Positions 24,440 through 37,373 of a stretch of DNA of 64,000 nt are shown here, in pieces. Each line of letters starts with the position of its first letter. Position 1 is the stretch's first letter. Position numbers and translations under genes: made by a program. Origin of the DNA: Rhizophagus clarus (Eukaryota > Glomeromycota > Glomeromycetes > Glomerales > Glomeraceae); contig BLAL01000162.1 of the NCBI GenBank assembly GCA_015698045.1, positions 62,001 through 126,000 of the forward strand, given 5' to 3'. The notes under the pieces are model-generated. The model ran no database searches, was not told the origin of the DNA, and saw nothing but the letters and a program-made list of their open reading frames with translations.

Positions 24440-26041
24440 ATGCCGATTAATAATGAAAGCAAGTATATAAAAGAAGTGTGGGCCGAGAATCTTGAAGAGG
24501 AAATGGCTATTCTCCGAGAAACAGTTGAACAGTACCCTTTCCTTGCAATGGTACAGGGTTTTTTTAAGTATTTTATATAACAAATAAAATATGTACATAT
24601 GTTTTTATATGTATAATCAATAGGAATAAATTTTCTTTTAGCAAATCATTAAATTATATTTTTCTTAAACTTATTTACACTTTTTTCTCAATGTATTTAG
24701 GACACCGAATTCCCTGGAGTAGTTGCTAGACCTATTGGCAATTTTCGAACTAGTTCTGATTATCATTATCAAACCCTTCGATGTAATGTCGATTTACTAA
24801 AGATAATCCAGTTAGGAATTACATTTGCGGATGAGAATGGATCTTTACCACCAGATACTTGTACATGGCAGTTTAATTTTAAATTCAATCTAGGGTTAGT
24901 GTTGTTTGCTAAAAGAAAAAAATGTCGTTAAACCATAATTTATTTAACACTATTGACAAATTTCTTGCATGATTTAAAGAGGTGACATGTATGCACAAGA
25001 TTCCATTGACCTGTTGACAAAATCTGGCATCGACTTTAAGAAACATGAAGATTATGGTATAGATGTAGAACACTTTGGTGAATTGTTGATTAGTTCTGGG
25101 TTCGTATTGCTGGACGATGTTAAATGGATATCTTTTCACAGGTGAGCAAAAAATTTTTAAAATGTCTTACAAAAATTTTTATGTTTACTAACTTTATTTG
25201 TTATAGTGGTTATGATTTTGGCTACCTGTTAAAGGTGCTCACATGTTCTCCTTTACCAGCAGAAGAATCAGAATTTTTTGATCTGCTGAGAACATATTTC
25301 CCTTGTATATATGACATAAAGTATCTTATGAAAAGCTTTAAAAATTTAAAGGGTGGTTTGCAGGATATTGCTGACGATTTACAGGTAATTATATATTTCG
25401 TTTTCAAAAATTTCTATTTCTATTTAACACTTATTTTAATATTAGGTTGCTCGAATTGGTCCTCAACATCAGGCTGGTAGTGACAGCCTTTTAACAGCAA
25501 CGACTTTTTTTAAGATGCGTCAAACATTCTTCAATGATAAGATTGATGACACAAAATATCTGTGCGTTTACAATTTTTTTTTTGTTTGTTTCCTTGAATT
25601 AACAATTTTTAATTGATATATTATTTATTTTTTTCAACTAAAAGTGGTTACCTGTATGGATTAGGCAGTGGAATAACCACACCGAATGTTCCAAATGTAA
25701 TGATTGGGACGCCGCCAATTTCAAACAGTAGTGTTACGATCGTTAATAATATTAATACAGTATCAGAGAATAATGGCAACAATCATAATAATAGTTCATC
25801 CCCAGTAACAAGTGTAATCCAATTGCCATCTTCTACCTCCTCGATCACATTAGCTACTACGTCGACTACTTCAGTTGCTACAAATGGTAAATTAGGTTCA
25901 GTCCATCGAGAAGCCAATTCTGTCGATAGTAACAATAGTTCTACTAGCAACGCTTCTTCTCCTAATAATAACAACAATTCTAACAACATCACTACCACAA
26001 ATACTAATGGGACATCAACAACAATAAATAGTAATAATTGA
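24440..26041 (+). CDS. CAF1/POP2-type poly(A) deadenylase (CCR4-NOT subunit)
   Basis: Six exons (24440-24550, 24701-24894, 24980-25141, 25207-25384, 25446-25561, 25645-26041) give 385 residues, and all introns are GT-AG. The DEDD nuclease fold is complete. D and E of [14 protein letters not shown] lie near residues 38-40, followed by [16 protein letters not shown] and [11 protein letters not shown]. The third acidic residue is in [11 protein letters not shown], and H and D come from [11 protein letters not shown] before the FFKMRQTFF helix. The enzyme shortens mRNA poly(A) tails as the CNOT7/POP2 subunit of CCR4-NOT, in cytoplasm and nucleus. After GYLYGLGSG there is a ~115-residue Asn/Ser/Thr-rich tail not found in animal CNOT7, probably disordered. 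It is convergent with the NIF3 gene. Confidence 0.93.
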
Positions 26042-26497
26042 AAGGAAGAAAAATGTGTATCAATTTTTCTTTTTTCTTCATCTGTTGCGTTCTTTTCTAT
26101 TTTTTTTTTTTTTTTGGTAGAAAGAGAGGGAAAAATTAATTTTTTAAAAACCGTGGACTGTACAAATGAAAAAAACTGTGTTAACAATAGGCTATTAGAA
26201 AAAAGATGAGTAATACTAGAAGGATGTAAAGGTGTTTTTATGCAGAATAACATTATTTGTATTACTGAATATTTATCATTGTAAAAAAAATTTTCAATAC
26301 ATATCTTACTTACACATATATACAAAAATTGCATATTGCATTCTTTTTTTATTTTTTTTTATTTTTTTTTGTTTATTATCTGGTTTTTTATTATTATTTA
26401 CTTCTGTATTACAATGTATGATAACTTTTAATACTGTCATTTTTAATAAATATGATATATTTAAACTAATTACTTTCATAATATTTCCAACCTTTGC

Positions 26498-27673
26498 TTA
26501 TACAGTTTCCAACGGATCTTTATCCACTTTACTTACTACTACATTTATTTCTTCATTACCTTCCTTTAATAATTGCTCTAATTTTGGTTTTAGCACTTCT
26601 GTAAGATATCCTCTTTCCGTATTTGAATGCTCGCCTAATTAAATAAATCATTAAAATTATAAAATTTATTTAAATATTATGTTACTTACATAAGATTACG
26701 CTAGTATCTTTATCTAATGCAGCAAGAATGTCATGATGAGACATTTCTCCTGTAAAATATAAATCAGCTGTTGCGGGCAAAAGTACTGAAGATCCTATTA
26801 AACATTTATTAAAATATTTTTCAAAAAACTATACCAGGATAGGAAGCACAGATGCAAAAGAGAGAAAACTAAATTGAATAATAATAATAGACACACCTGA
26901 ACCAGCACATATTCCAATTGTTGAAATTAGTTCTCCAGATGAATGTTTATTCGTTGTGGCCACTCTAACTATATGGCAAAAAGTTAATTTTGTTATAAAA
27001 GTGTATCATATTATATGGGTAACACACCATATCGGAGTTTTAGATGTTGTTTTACTCTTTCAATTATAGTTGAGAGTGGGGCTGGTTGATCCAGAGTGAA
27101 GATTCTTCCTGTTCCAGCTTCTTCATGACCTAGTTAATCATATATATCGAATTATTGTATTTTTTTATTATAACAAAAAATATGACAAACCTTCAGGTGG
27201 ATTTTGTGCAGGAGTTATGGGCTTTATGGTTCCTGCTCCAAGTCCTTTGGCCAGCCAATCATTAACTACGAGAAGAAATTTAAACAAAAGAATAGTTAAA
27301 ATCCTAAAAACACGAATTTTTTTAACTTTTTACCTCCACCGACGCATGAATCACTAGCAGTATGAGGACTAAATACACCAACGCCTTGAGCAACGCATTT
27401 TAAAACAATAGCTTGTTTAGCATTATCTAAATTTAATCTTTTAATAGAACGAAAAATTGGTGGATGATATGCTATAATTACTCCAATGTGTTTATCAGCT
27501 AAAGCTTCATCCAATACTGAAGGAGTTAAGTCTATTGTAAGAAATACTCGCGAAGCGCATGGTCTTGGATATGGTGGCTCTATTAATTTTCCTATATTGT
27601 CCCATGAATGTTCTGCTAATGACAGTGGTGATATTTTTTCCATTGCGCGTATTACACGTGTAAGAAACGCCAT
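26498..27673 (-). CDS. NIF3 / YbgI family metal-binding protein
   Basis: Six exons (27673-27334, 27265-27191, 27129-27028, 26968-26897, 26794-26690, 26634-26498) give 276 residues. Family marks are SWDNIG near residue 24, the metal-binding AYHPPIF near residue 70, and the C-terminal metal-binding EHSNTERGYL. ATADLYFTGEMSHHDIL matches the internal DUF34/NIF3 signature. The protein forms a conserved toroid with a di-metal site. Its biochemical role is unsettled despite the label GTP cyclohydrolase 1 type 2-like. Yeast NIF3 binds NGG1 and human NIF3L1 is its counterpart. The start at 27673 matches the usual short N-terminus. Convergent with CAF1, with 456 bp between stop codons. Confidence 0.9.
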
Positions 27674-28820
27674 TTTAATTGTGGGAGGAAAGATAGGACT
27701 GATATAACGATATAACGGAACTATTGCGAGATCTTTGATTTCAGGGGAAATCTAGAAAAGATCAATATAGCTGGTAACGTGATTCTTGTTTCACCAGCTT
27801 GTAACGTGGGCACGTAATGATTAAAAACCGTCGTCTGAAGATGATTCTTCTGGAGTTCCGAAAACAAGGTAAATATTTCCTTAATAAAGAAAGACTATTC
27901 GTTATGATGCATAAAATGTTCTTTACATCTGAATTCACACTCAAATATGAAGAAAATTTAGGACACCTCTGAGCGAATATAAGCTTTTTTCTTACCATAA
28001 TTATTTTAATCCACGTACTAACATTTTTACATTATAACAAAGATATTCTTTCCGAAATTGAAAATCAGACTTTCAAATTATTGTAGGTAAAAAAAAAAAA
28101 AAATATTTTCTTTATTTAAATTTAATAGTAATGCTATGATGATTCAATAAGAAATTTCTTCACTTTCTGAAATTAAACCGTAATTATATGTAGATTTTAG
28201 GTTATGGCTTCTGAGCATAATTTTATCGTTAATTAGATATTAAAAAAAAAAAAAATTCAATAACTTACTAATGATTCATAAATTTATTTTAACTACAGAA
28301 GATGGGCCTTTCCTGATAATTATTTGAAAACCATGAAGAGCAAAGTGCAAGTAAAGTTATTTTTTATATTAAAAAGATAAAGCAATTCAAAAATTATTTG
28401 TAAATCTGATCTTTAGCTATTTTATTTACTTTTTAATAATTAAAGTAAATTAATGCAATCTTAATATTTAAGTTTAATTTGTACATATATTAAAAATTTA
28501 ATTTATTTGCATTTATAATATAGCAATAAAGGAATATTTAATTATAATTAAATATAACGTTATAATTATAACACTTCTTTTATATATAATCCTTTATAAC
28601 AAACTCCTATTTTTTACTAATTTATTATTACTACTTGAATAATTTTTTTTTTATTTTAAAGGTTATATAAAACTTAATAATATATATATATATATAATAA
28701 TTTTAAATTTACCTAGCAAGTGGCTGCTTTTCTTTTAATATATATGCAATCAATTCTCTGATTTAATTGAAATAATTTTTACCAATTATTGGACATTATC
28801 AAATAATTAAAAATATTTTA
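27674..28820. other. Intergenic region upstream of the NIF3 gene
   Basis: The first ~300 bases are less AT-rich and likely include the promoter. The rest is AT-rich with poly(A) runs and (TA)n. No supported gene. Confidence 0.4.
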
Positions 28821-28822
28821 AT

Positions 28823-29060
28823 AAAAATCTTAAATGTCTAATATAAAAATTATAAAAGATTTGCATAAAATTATAGGTATTTTGTTATGATGGCTGTTAT
28901 TTATAAACTATAATAATATTAAGTAACTTCAAACTTTTATAAATCTTAAATGTCTAATATAAAAGTTATAAAAGATTTGCAAAAATTATAGGTATTTTGT
29001 TATGATGACTGTTATTTATAAACTATAATAATATTAAGTAACTTCAAACTTTTATAAATC
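28823..29060. repeat. Tandem duplication of a ~115-bp unit
   Basis: Two nearly identical copies in direct order. Each runs from ATCTTAAATGTCTAATATAA through GGTATTTTGTTATGATG to AGTAACTTCAAACTTTTATA. Divergence is only a few bases, so the duplication is recent. Non-coding. Confidence 0.8.
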
Positions 29061-29734
29061 ATGAATTAAATAATATAAAAGAAAATTTAACCAATAAAAT
29101 AATAGAATAAGATAAGCTACATATTTCTATCAATTTATTTTACAAATAAAAAAAAAATTACCTTAAAATTGGATAGTTTATTTTGGATATAACCATATCA
29201 ATTTGTGATTATTTATATCTGATATTTGGGAATTCAAAAGTAATTTATGATGCATATTGAATTTATCTTATTAGTTTTATTACTTTTAATTATAGATTCT
29301 CTTGTTATAATAAAATAAAATAAAATTAAAATATATAAGAATCCTTCTTTATGTACAAAATCTTTGACTTGAATAGATGGATTCAAACGTAATTTATTTT
29401 CTTTAAATTTCTTATATTAACACTTATATATTTACTAATAATGGTGTTAAATTATTCAATTGATTGAATATATTTGTTGTGAGTTTTGCTAGTTTTAAGT
29501 ATTAATTTCAATCTAAAACTTTTACTACAATATTAATCATTCTTATATTTGAAGGATTTGGATTATCTGCTATCTTTGGGAAATATTAGATAAATTACTC
29601 TTTTCAGATGAAACATCTTTACTGATGTATACTCCAAACATATTTCCATTTTTACATTCTTCTCTATTGATAGTGTCATTTTCTCTAGCTCCTTAAAGTT
29701 AAAAAGGTATGAGAGTTTGTTATTAATCAGTAGA

Positions 29735-30052
29735 ACTTTTAAATAGACTTATCAACTGATTTGATTTTAATAACCTCTTTAACTGATTCACCATTCTTAT
29801 GAGCTTCTCTTTTCTTAGCTTCTTTGAATGCTAGAAATTCAATAGATTTTATTTTAATATATTAAGATTTTATAAATGTTCTAATGAATAAAAATACCTA
29901 AAACTTCGTCATCTTCCTCAAATGGTTCACCAAACTCTAACCACTTTTTTAATTCAGTTATATTAATATTTTTTTTTTGCAAGCTGCCTCAAATGCTCTG
30001 GCTTTTGTAATAGTTCTAAGACATTTTTATGAGTTAATAATTCATCTGACAT
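29735..30052 (-). pseudogene. Short decayed gene of unknown function
   Basis: The minus strand starts MSDELLTHKNVLELLQKPEH then LRQLAKKK. A one-base slip in an A-run is needed to continue NINITELKKWLEFGEPFEED, and a GT-AG intron (about 29898-29831) leads to AFKEAKKREAHKNGESVKEV. The helical charged sequence is clearly protein-like. I do not recognise the family. It may be one exon set of a multi-copy gene. Confidence 0.35.
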
Positions 30053-30984
30053 TTTGAATAGTTTTTTTTTATGTTAAAAAGTTAAATAAGTTAATGAATC
30101 AAATGAGTCATTTAATTATGAGTAATAATCTATTATGTCATTATGTGTTAAAATAGCTCTAGGCTCTAGCATATAATTTATATCGTAATTCTGTATTATA
30201 TCTACACAGAGTCTCAGTGTAATATGACATCAAAAAAATTCTTTTATCATGTTAATATCGTTTTAATAAAACTGAATATAGATATTTTTTTCAGTGATCA
30301 ATATTTTCTGTATATCTAAAAAAATGTTTAGAATTTTCAATACTATAGGTAAAGAAAAAATGGTGCAGGTAAAATTTATTTTTTTGGGGTTTATCTTGTA
30401 AATAATACTAATTATATAATTACTGAAGTTTTAAAAATATCAGGAAACATATAATATTGTGACATATTTTACAACGCTCTGATAACATGATGTCCCATAA
30501 CTATTCAGTAATACTTGAAAATATTCTGCAATGTTATATAATATGAGATCAGATTTGATATTTCCAAAACTATTTAATAATCTTTTATAGATCTGTATAA
30601 CATTTTTTATGATCTTTTAATTTTTTTTTATTTGTTAATAATAGTTTTATATATCACTAATCATAAAAGTATACCATTTTTTACAAGAAAAAAAAAAAGA
30701 TAATATTAATACTAATGAAAAAAATACAATATAACATTAAAATTTAAAGTATTTTCTTTATTCTGTATAATATTTTCTTATATTTTTTTTTTTTTTTTTG
30801 GCGTTGATAATGATATTTTCTTATATTTCAATTTATTTAAATATATATTCTTTATAATAAATATTTTTTTTAATATTATGCATAAATGTAGTAATTTTTA
30901 ATTATGATATAATATATTTTTTTCATGCTATAAGAGCACTTTTTATTAAGTTAAATTTATTTATTTAAGATACATTGTAAAATT

Positions 30985-31585
30985 TGTACTATATATAAAG
31001 TCAAAATTAAAATTCAAAAGTCAAAATATTTCAACTTGAAAAGGTCAAAAATTAAAATTAAAGTTAAAATAGTTAAAATTACATTATAGTTATATAATTT
31101 TTATAATTACTATAATTTAATATCAAATTTTAAATACGAATAACTCTGTCAATATTAATGCTATAGATATGTAATATATATCATCCTTTTGATGAGCTGA
31201 ATCCAACTGCATAAAGATCATAAAAATCTGATTACTGGATGCAAAAATTATTAACTTTGAATTTTAATATTATTGTTTATTATAAGAGTAATAAGATTAT
31301 TTAATACCAAATTTTAAACATGAATAACTCTGTCAATATTGATGCTACAAATATGCAACACATATTATTAGAATTCTCTTAGTCATATAAAAATTATAAA
31401 TATTGGATTACTAAATGCAGAGATCGTTAATTTTAAATTTTAATATTATTATTTATTATAAAAATTATATGACTATGTAATTTTCAGTTGTTCATTTTGA
31501 TTTTTGGAAGGGCCTAGGTCAAAATCATTTTGACTATTTTGACCATTTTGAAAGTTGAAATTAACCAATTTTAGTTTCATATATA
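30985..31585. mobile_element. Inverted-repeat element with internal direct duplication
   Basis: The ends carry inverted AT-rich repeats built on GTCAAAAT / ATTTTGAC (left ~31000-31080, right ~31515-31565). Inside, a ~180-bp unit is present twice in direct order (31120-31300 and 31301-31460), each with GAATAACTCTGTCAATATT. Exact ends and target duplication are not resolved. Confidence 0.5.
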
Positions 31586-31589
31586 ATTT

Positions 31590-32130
31590 GTACTGTTTTG
31601 GATTAGTAATTCTCCTGTTAAATTTTGTAATATCATTAATAATTTTTTGGACTTCATCAAAGTTTTTGTTTACTACTCTTATCCATTTATAATTATTTAC
31701 TGCATGTTGTTCATTACAATTAACATTACTTAATTAAGATAATATTCAATCTCTTCAAATTTTTGATTCATATTTTCTGATTCTTTATTAATGATTAAAA
31801 TAATAGAAAATAAATAAATTAAAAAATTACCTTCAAAATTTAATAAAGTTGTATTAAATCTATTATTATTTATAGTTTGTTTTTCAAATTCCATGTCTAG
31901 TAGAGGATATCCACCTTTAATATCTTTGCATATTATTAAAAAATTCTGCAATAATTATACTGTTAATTGATTTTACCAAATGTTTGCAAAGAAAAAACCT
32001 ATTTTTAAGAAATACTATACAACTATATATCCACTAATCTGTATTAATTCTCCTGATGATTCTTTTTTTGCTAGATCCTTTTACTGCTTTTTAAAATCTT
32101 TACGCCAAGAAATCTTTTTTCTTTCATTTT
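31590..32130 (-). pseudogene. Decayed gene remnant next to the inverted-repeat element
   Basis: Minus-strand blocks read ISWRKDFKK and KDLAKKESSGELIQISGYI (~32040-32120), FLIICKDIKGGYPLLDMEFE then KQTINNNRFNTTLLNFEG (31830-31945), NMNQKFEEIEYYLN, and IRVVNKNFDEVQKIINDITK then FNRRITNPKQYKLYMKLK (31590-31690). Breaks and possible introns separate them. No family is recognised. The coding trace ends where the element at 30985-31585 begins. Confidence 0.35.
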
Positions 32131-32799
32131 GATATTTATTATATATTATTTTATTATGAGATATTAGGTATGTTATTATAATAAATGTAACTAAATCTAT
32201 ATACAGCCTAAAAAATTTTAGCAAATAATTTTATTTTATTACTTTTCAGTAAGATTTCATTAATATTATAATTTTAAAAATACATATCTCATCAGGATTA
32301 AATGTTTGTATTCATAATGCCCATAAATTAAATTTATACCAATTATATCACATATATATCCAAATATATTCTAAATTATTATTATAGCAAATAATGTCTT
32401 TACTAGATAAAAATTTACTATGTTTTATAAGGATTAATAGATATAAATAGAAGTATTTTGTAAATAGTTTTATAAGCACTATTTGTAATTTTTTTGGATA
32501 AAAAATATATGGAAAATTAGGTAATATAAGAGGAAATCATTATAAAGTATCAATAAAAAATAAACTTGAATTTGCCTCAATAGAATTATAAACATTATTT
32601 TCTGATTCAGAATTATTAGAAAATCTTTTTTTAAATGAATTTTAGTTATCTATATTATTAGAGAAGTAAAACAATTGATTTTATACAATTTTTACTATTA
32701 TTATTTTTGATTTTACTAATAAATATTTGACTTTAATATATAATAAAAAAATTAAAAAATTCATTTTTAATAATTTACTTTGCATTCAGTAATCACAGA

Positions 32800-33055
32800 A
32801 AAATGAAATACAGCTCATCAGATTTACCTTATTGAAATAAATCCAATAGTAGTAATCACATGTTTTTAGGTATTATAGATTAATCACAATTTGGAAAAAT
32901 GCCAATAAATTAGCATTCTTATAGTAAAGCATTTAAAAAACCATTTTTTAATTAATACATCTTACTTAGAGATATATAGCTACTGTCATTAGATTCATTT
33001 TGATAAGACAATTTCAATAAGCTATACTGTATTTCATTTTTCTATGATCATTGGA
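32800..33055. mobile_element. ~250-bp foldback element
   Basis: CACAGAAAAATGAAATACAG at the left (~32806) is matched in inverted orientation near the right end (CTGTATTTCATTTTTCTATG, ~33027-33046). Homology continues inward (TTATTGAAAT and ATCYAATRG). No clear TA duplication and no coding. Confidence 0.5.
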
Positions 33056-36000
33056 TGCCTAGAAATTTTGTTTAGAAATTTTGCAGGCAAATTTGTTTGC
33101 AAGGTATTCTATAGGTTTAAATGATTTGCATATTACATAAAAATTTAATATATCAAATTTTGCAACTAATTTAGTTTATATTATAGATAAAGAATTATAA
33201 TGCTACTATATTCTAATACATTTTATTATATTTAATACATCTGTTATGCAATAATTTAAATCTAAAAATTTTGCAGACAAATTTGCCTGTATTACAGATA
33301 AAAGGATAAGTTTTTCATGTCTAGCCAATTGGACTAATTAGTCTTTTGTGAAGAGTTCTTCTTATTAAACAAATCAGAATCAGATGTATGGTTATTCTTT
33401 TTATTCTGGTTTTGAAACTTGCAATTATTTAAAGGTATAAAATTTAAGTGATTAATAATTAGTTTAATATCAGCAGTCTTATTTGCATTATCAAATCGAG
33501 CAGTTAGATATTTCTGAGTGTCAAATCTTAAGTGAAATAATAAAATTATAAAAGATTAATATTATTTCAGAGTTATGAAAGATCCTGTTTATTGATCATA
33601 TAAAATTTTTAAAAAATTACTTATTTTAAAGGTATTTTTGAAAATTTTTTATCTTATATACTCTTGTATTTAAAAAAATCTACTGATTGGATTTTAATAA
33701 AATTTATATCATTGGATTTATCTCAATAAGATGAATCTAATGGTATAATTTTTATTTCAATAGCATTAATATTGATCAAAATATTCTAAATTAAAAATTT
33801 TACTATACATTGTATTTAATCTAAATGAAAGATATTCAGAGTTTTGGTTGTAAAATAGCCTCTAAATGCAAAGATATCACATTAAGATACCTGTTTTGTA
33901 CACTTTAGGAATAATTTTTCTAAGTAATATAAATGTAATTATGTACATTTTGATCATTTTGATATTAGTAAACATAGTAGATATCACATCAATTATCATG
34001 ACAAGGTTCTAATCATCACATTCAGGGGCTGTATTGTAAACTACTAATATATTTAGATACTTGATTTCAGGTTACGAAGTAGCTGATTAACTTCTATTAT
34101 TCTAAAACTTTTTTAATTATTTTAAAAGATTTTATTTTATTAACTGTTAAAAATTAATCAGAAATACAATTTGGAAATAAAAAGGATTCTATTATATCAG
34201 TCAATATATCATTAATGACAGTTTAAAACTTTTTTTGTTATTTTTATTCTAAAAGATTCTATGATGTTGGAAATCATCTGACTAGATATCTCCTAGTAGT
34301 CTGATAAATCACTCGCTTTCATTATAAGTTTTAAGATATTTATAATTTGATATCAATCTAACCTTCAAAAGATATTGCTTGTACATTCTTATACTAATTG
34401 ATATTATTTTTCTTCAAAAATTTAAGTTTTCAAGAAGTGTATAACTATTTCACTTCATTAATATGTTATAGATGATTAAATCCAGCAATTATACCTATTT
34501 TTCTCCTATAAGACTATAATCAATAAGAATAAGATTGAAGTTTTTAAAATTATCTGTCAAATAATCTTGTTTTCTTTTCTTTTTTTTTTTATTTGAATGA
34601 TTATCTGAGAGTTTATCTTTATTATTACTCTTAAAAATAATATTAGAAGGAGAAAAATTAGTATTAGTAAAAATAACTACCTTAGATCTAAAAGGCATAT
34701 TCTTAGATGATGAGCTACTAGAAATAATAAAGAAATTGTTATCTATTTGTTGTTGAGTTTTTTAGAGTTTCTTCAACTTCTTTTTAACAGCTTTTTTTTA
34801 AGTCTTGAATAAGACCATCTTAGCTCAATTTTTTGTTTAACACAACTTCTTTCCCCCTAGTTTTCAAAAAATTGAACAAAATAATATATATAATTTAGAT
34901 TAAAATTATACAATTTTGTTAGAATTATAAATAAAAATTACAAATCACATGACATGTATATTATTACTTATAATTCTGACTGAAATTATAATAATTCTGA
35001 TCATATTTTTTCTTCTTCTTCTTTCTAAATTATGACCCTCTATGTTATATTAAACAAATAATTGGCTTAAAATAATCTAAGGGTATAGTAAGTAATATAA
35101 TTGGTATGAGATGACGCAAAGTAACTGGAATTTTATTTGTGTTACTTATTGAGTCATCAAAATTATAGAATTTGATTAGTATTTTTGATTTCATAAATTT
35201 TTTATATCAAATGCAATTTGAATTTGTTATTATTGTATAGTAGGCTAATTCTTCAATTCTGCTACGTATTTCTTAAATTTATGGTAACTTAATATTTTAA
35301 TGAAATGACCTATCATAGTCATAATAAGTAAAGGAAAAAGTAGTAACTTTGGTTGTAGTAGAGAACCTTAATTAGATTTACACATAGTAGTTTTTGAAGT
35401 TGTTACTAGTTGCATAATATCTTTATTTATTTTTAAGAAAGACCTTATTCAGTAGCTTTTTGTTTATATCTACTTAGTTAAAAAGTTCCTATTGAAATCT
35501 ATTATTTTATATATATATTTTTCAATATTAGCAAAAACTTTAATTTTATAATGTTTAAAAAACTCTTATATATTATCGTATATAATTTTTAAAGTTGTAG
35601 AATCATCTTTGTTATTTAATAAACAGGTTTTTTAATAGTAAAATGAAGTTTTGAAAAATAAAATTTTTTTTTTTTACAAAAATTTGATTTATAAATTAAT
35701 AGGAAAGAATTCCCCCCTATTATTAATTTATATTTATTATGAAAGTGATATAATATATTACTAATAATTGTTTTTTGTATTATTTTTTTAATTAAATTAA
35801 TTTAATATTATTATTAAATGAATTTGTATTAATTTTAAAAAAATTAATTTATTATTAAATGATTAATTAAATATATAAGGATATGTATTTTTAATAAGAA
35901 TGTTAAATTGCTTTAATAAAACATTTTAAATTAAGTTTGAATATAAATCTTTTTTAATTTTTTAATATGTATTTTAAAATGTATTTTAAATCTTTTTAGT

Positions 36001-36488
36001 AATTTTATAGTATGAGCTCAAATTAAACTTTAATAAATATATAAAGCCTAATTAAACAGGTTTATTTAAGCACATTTGAATAATATAACTAGTTTTTTTA
36101 GTATTTTATATTTTTAATAAATCATAATGACTGAAAAATTAGTTTTAAATGATGTCTATATATTTTTTATCAATAATAATAACATATTCAAACAAGTTTT
36201 TAGTCATATAAGTAATAAGTATACTTAGTGAGTAAATATTTTTAGTTGCTAAAAATATAATTGATCCAATCTAAAATAAATTATCACCAAAAAAGATTTG
36301 TGTAAACCTCTACTTAATAATATGATATAAAGCAAATATTATTAAAAATTATTCAGTTAGTAATTAAATTTTTATAAATATATAAATGTATAAATATGTA
36401 TTATAAATTTGTAATTATTTTAAAATTATATAATATAAAAAATAGTATATTTATATAATAAACAAAAAATAAACTAAATTAGATATAT
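33056..36488. other. Long AT-rich stretch without a supported gene
   Basis: Short decayed coding traces only. One minus-strand frame at 34495-34698 starts MPFRSKVVIFTNTNFSPSN and turns Lys-rich. It lacks splice support and is not called. Small repeats such as AAATTTTGCAGGCAAATTTG (~33080 and ~33270) occur. I see no ends of a larger element. Confidence 0.4.
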
Positions 36489-36491
36489 ATA

Positions 36492-36682
36492 CAGTCAGCT
36501 CGTGATATAACAAACCCTCCAGGTTTCACCTCAATTTGTTATAAGATTATAATGAAGAATTTTAAAGGATTTAATTGGTTGCTTCGTTATTATAAGAGTT
36601 ACTGCCATATTTGATTGGTTAAATGTCACGTGATAGATAAAAATTCGCTATAATGCGAGTTTGTTATATCGAGAACTGACTG
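36492..36682. mobile_element. 191-bp TIR element (CAGTCAG family)
   Basis: The ends CAGTCAGCTCGTGATATAAC and (reverse complement) CAGTCAGTTCTCGATATAAC are flanked by TA, with TIRs of about 25 bp. The start CAGT, the TA duplication and the small size fit a pogo/Tigger-type or Tc1/mariner MITE. It has no coding content. Confidence 0.8.
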
Positions 36683-37373
36683 TATACAATAAATAAATTA
36701 ATTAGTCCATTTAAAAGTATCTAATCACATTATATATTGTAATATAACTATGGTTAACTTATAATTAAGTTTTATTGCTCATAGTCAAAATATAGGATTT
36801 ATTATATTAAGAGAAGATTATAATAAAAAAAAGAAAAATACTATGTATAAAAAGGATATTATAATCTATAATATACAGTAGTATTACTATAATAAAATTT
36901 ACAGTACAAATTTTTAATACAAAATTATAAAACAGAGATTTTTTTTTTAAAAAAAAATTAGTAATTATAATATAATAATTTAAAAATAATAAATTTGTTT
37001 ATTAGCTTTTTTAATTATAATATAAATGTAACAAATATTATAATTATAATTAAAAAATGTATGAATTTAGTAAATTAAAGATTAAAGTTATTGATTTTTA
37101 AAAAAAAGATCTTTAATGCTTAATAATTTAATAATAATTAATAGATATAAAGTATAGATTAGAATAGAATTTAACAATAAATATAATAAATTTAAATAAG
37201 AATATAATTTAAAAAGAAACTATATCTTTTTTAATAACAATAAATATTATTTAATTTTTTATTTTAGAAAAATATAGACATGTATAGATTATGCATCTAC
37301 AAGTTAAATAACCATGAGTTGATGAAACTTTTCTTTATGACTTTAGTGGATTTAATACATAATAAATATATTA
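36683..37373. other. AT-rich 3' flank of the GDI gene
   Basis: No gene is seen. The part next to 37374 is the 3' untranslated region and poly(A) region of the minus-strand GDI gene. Confidence 0.4.
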
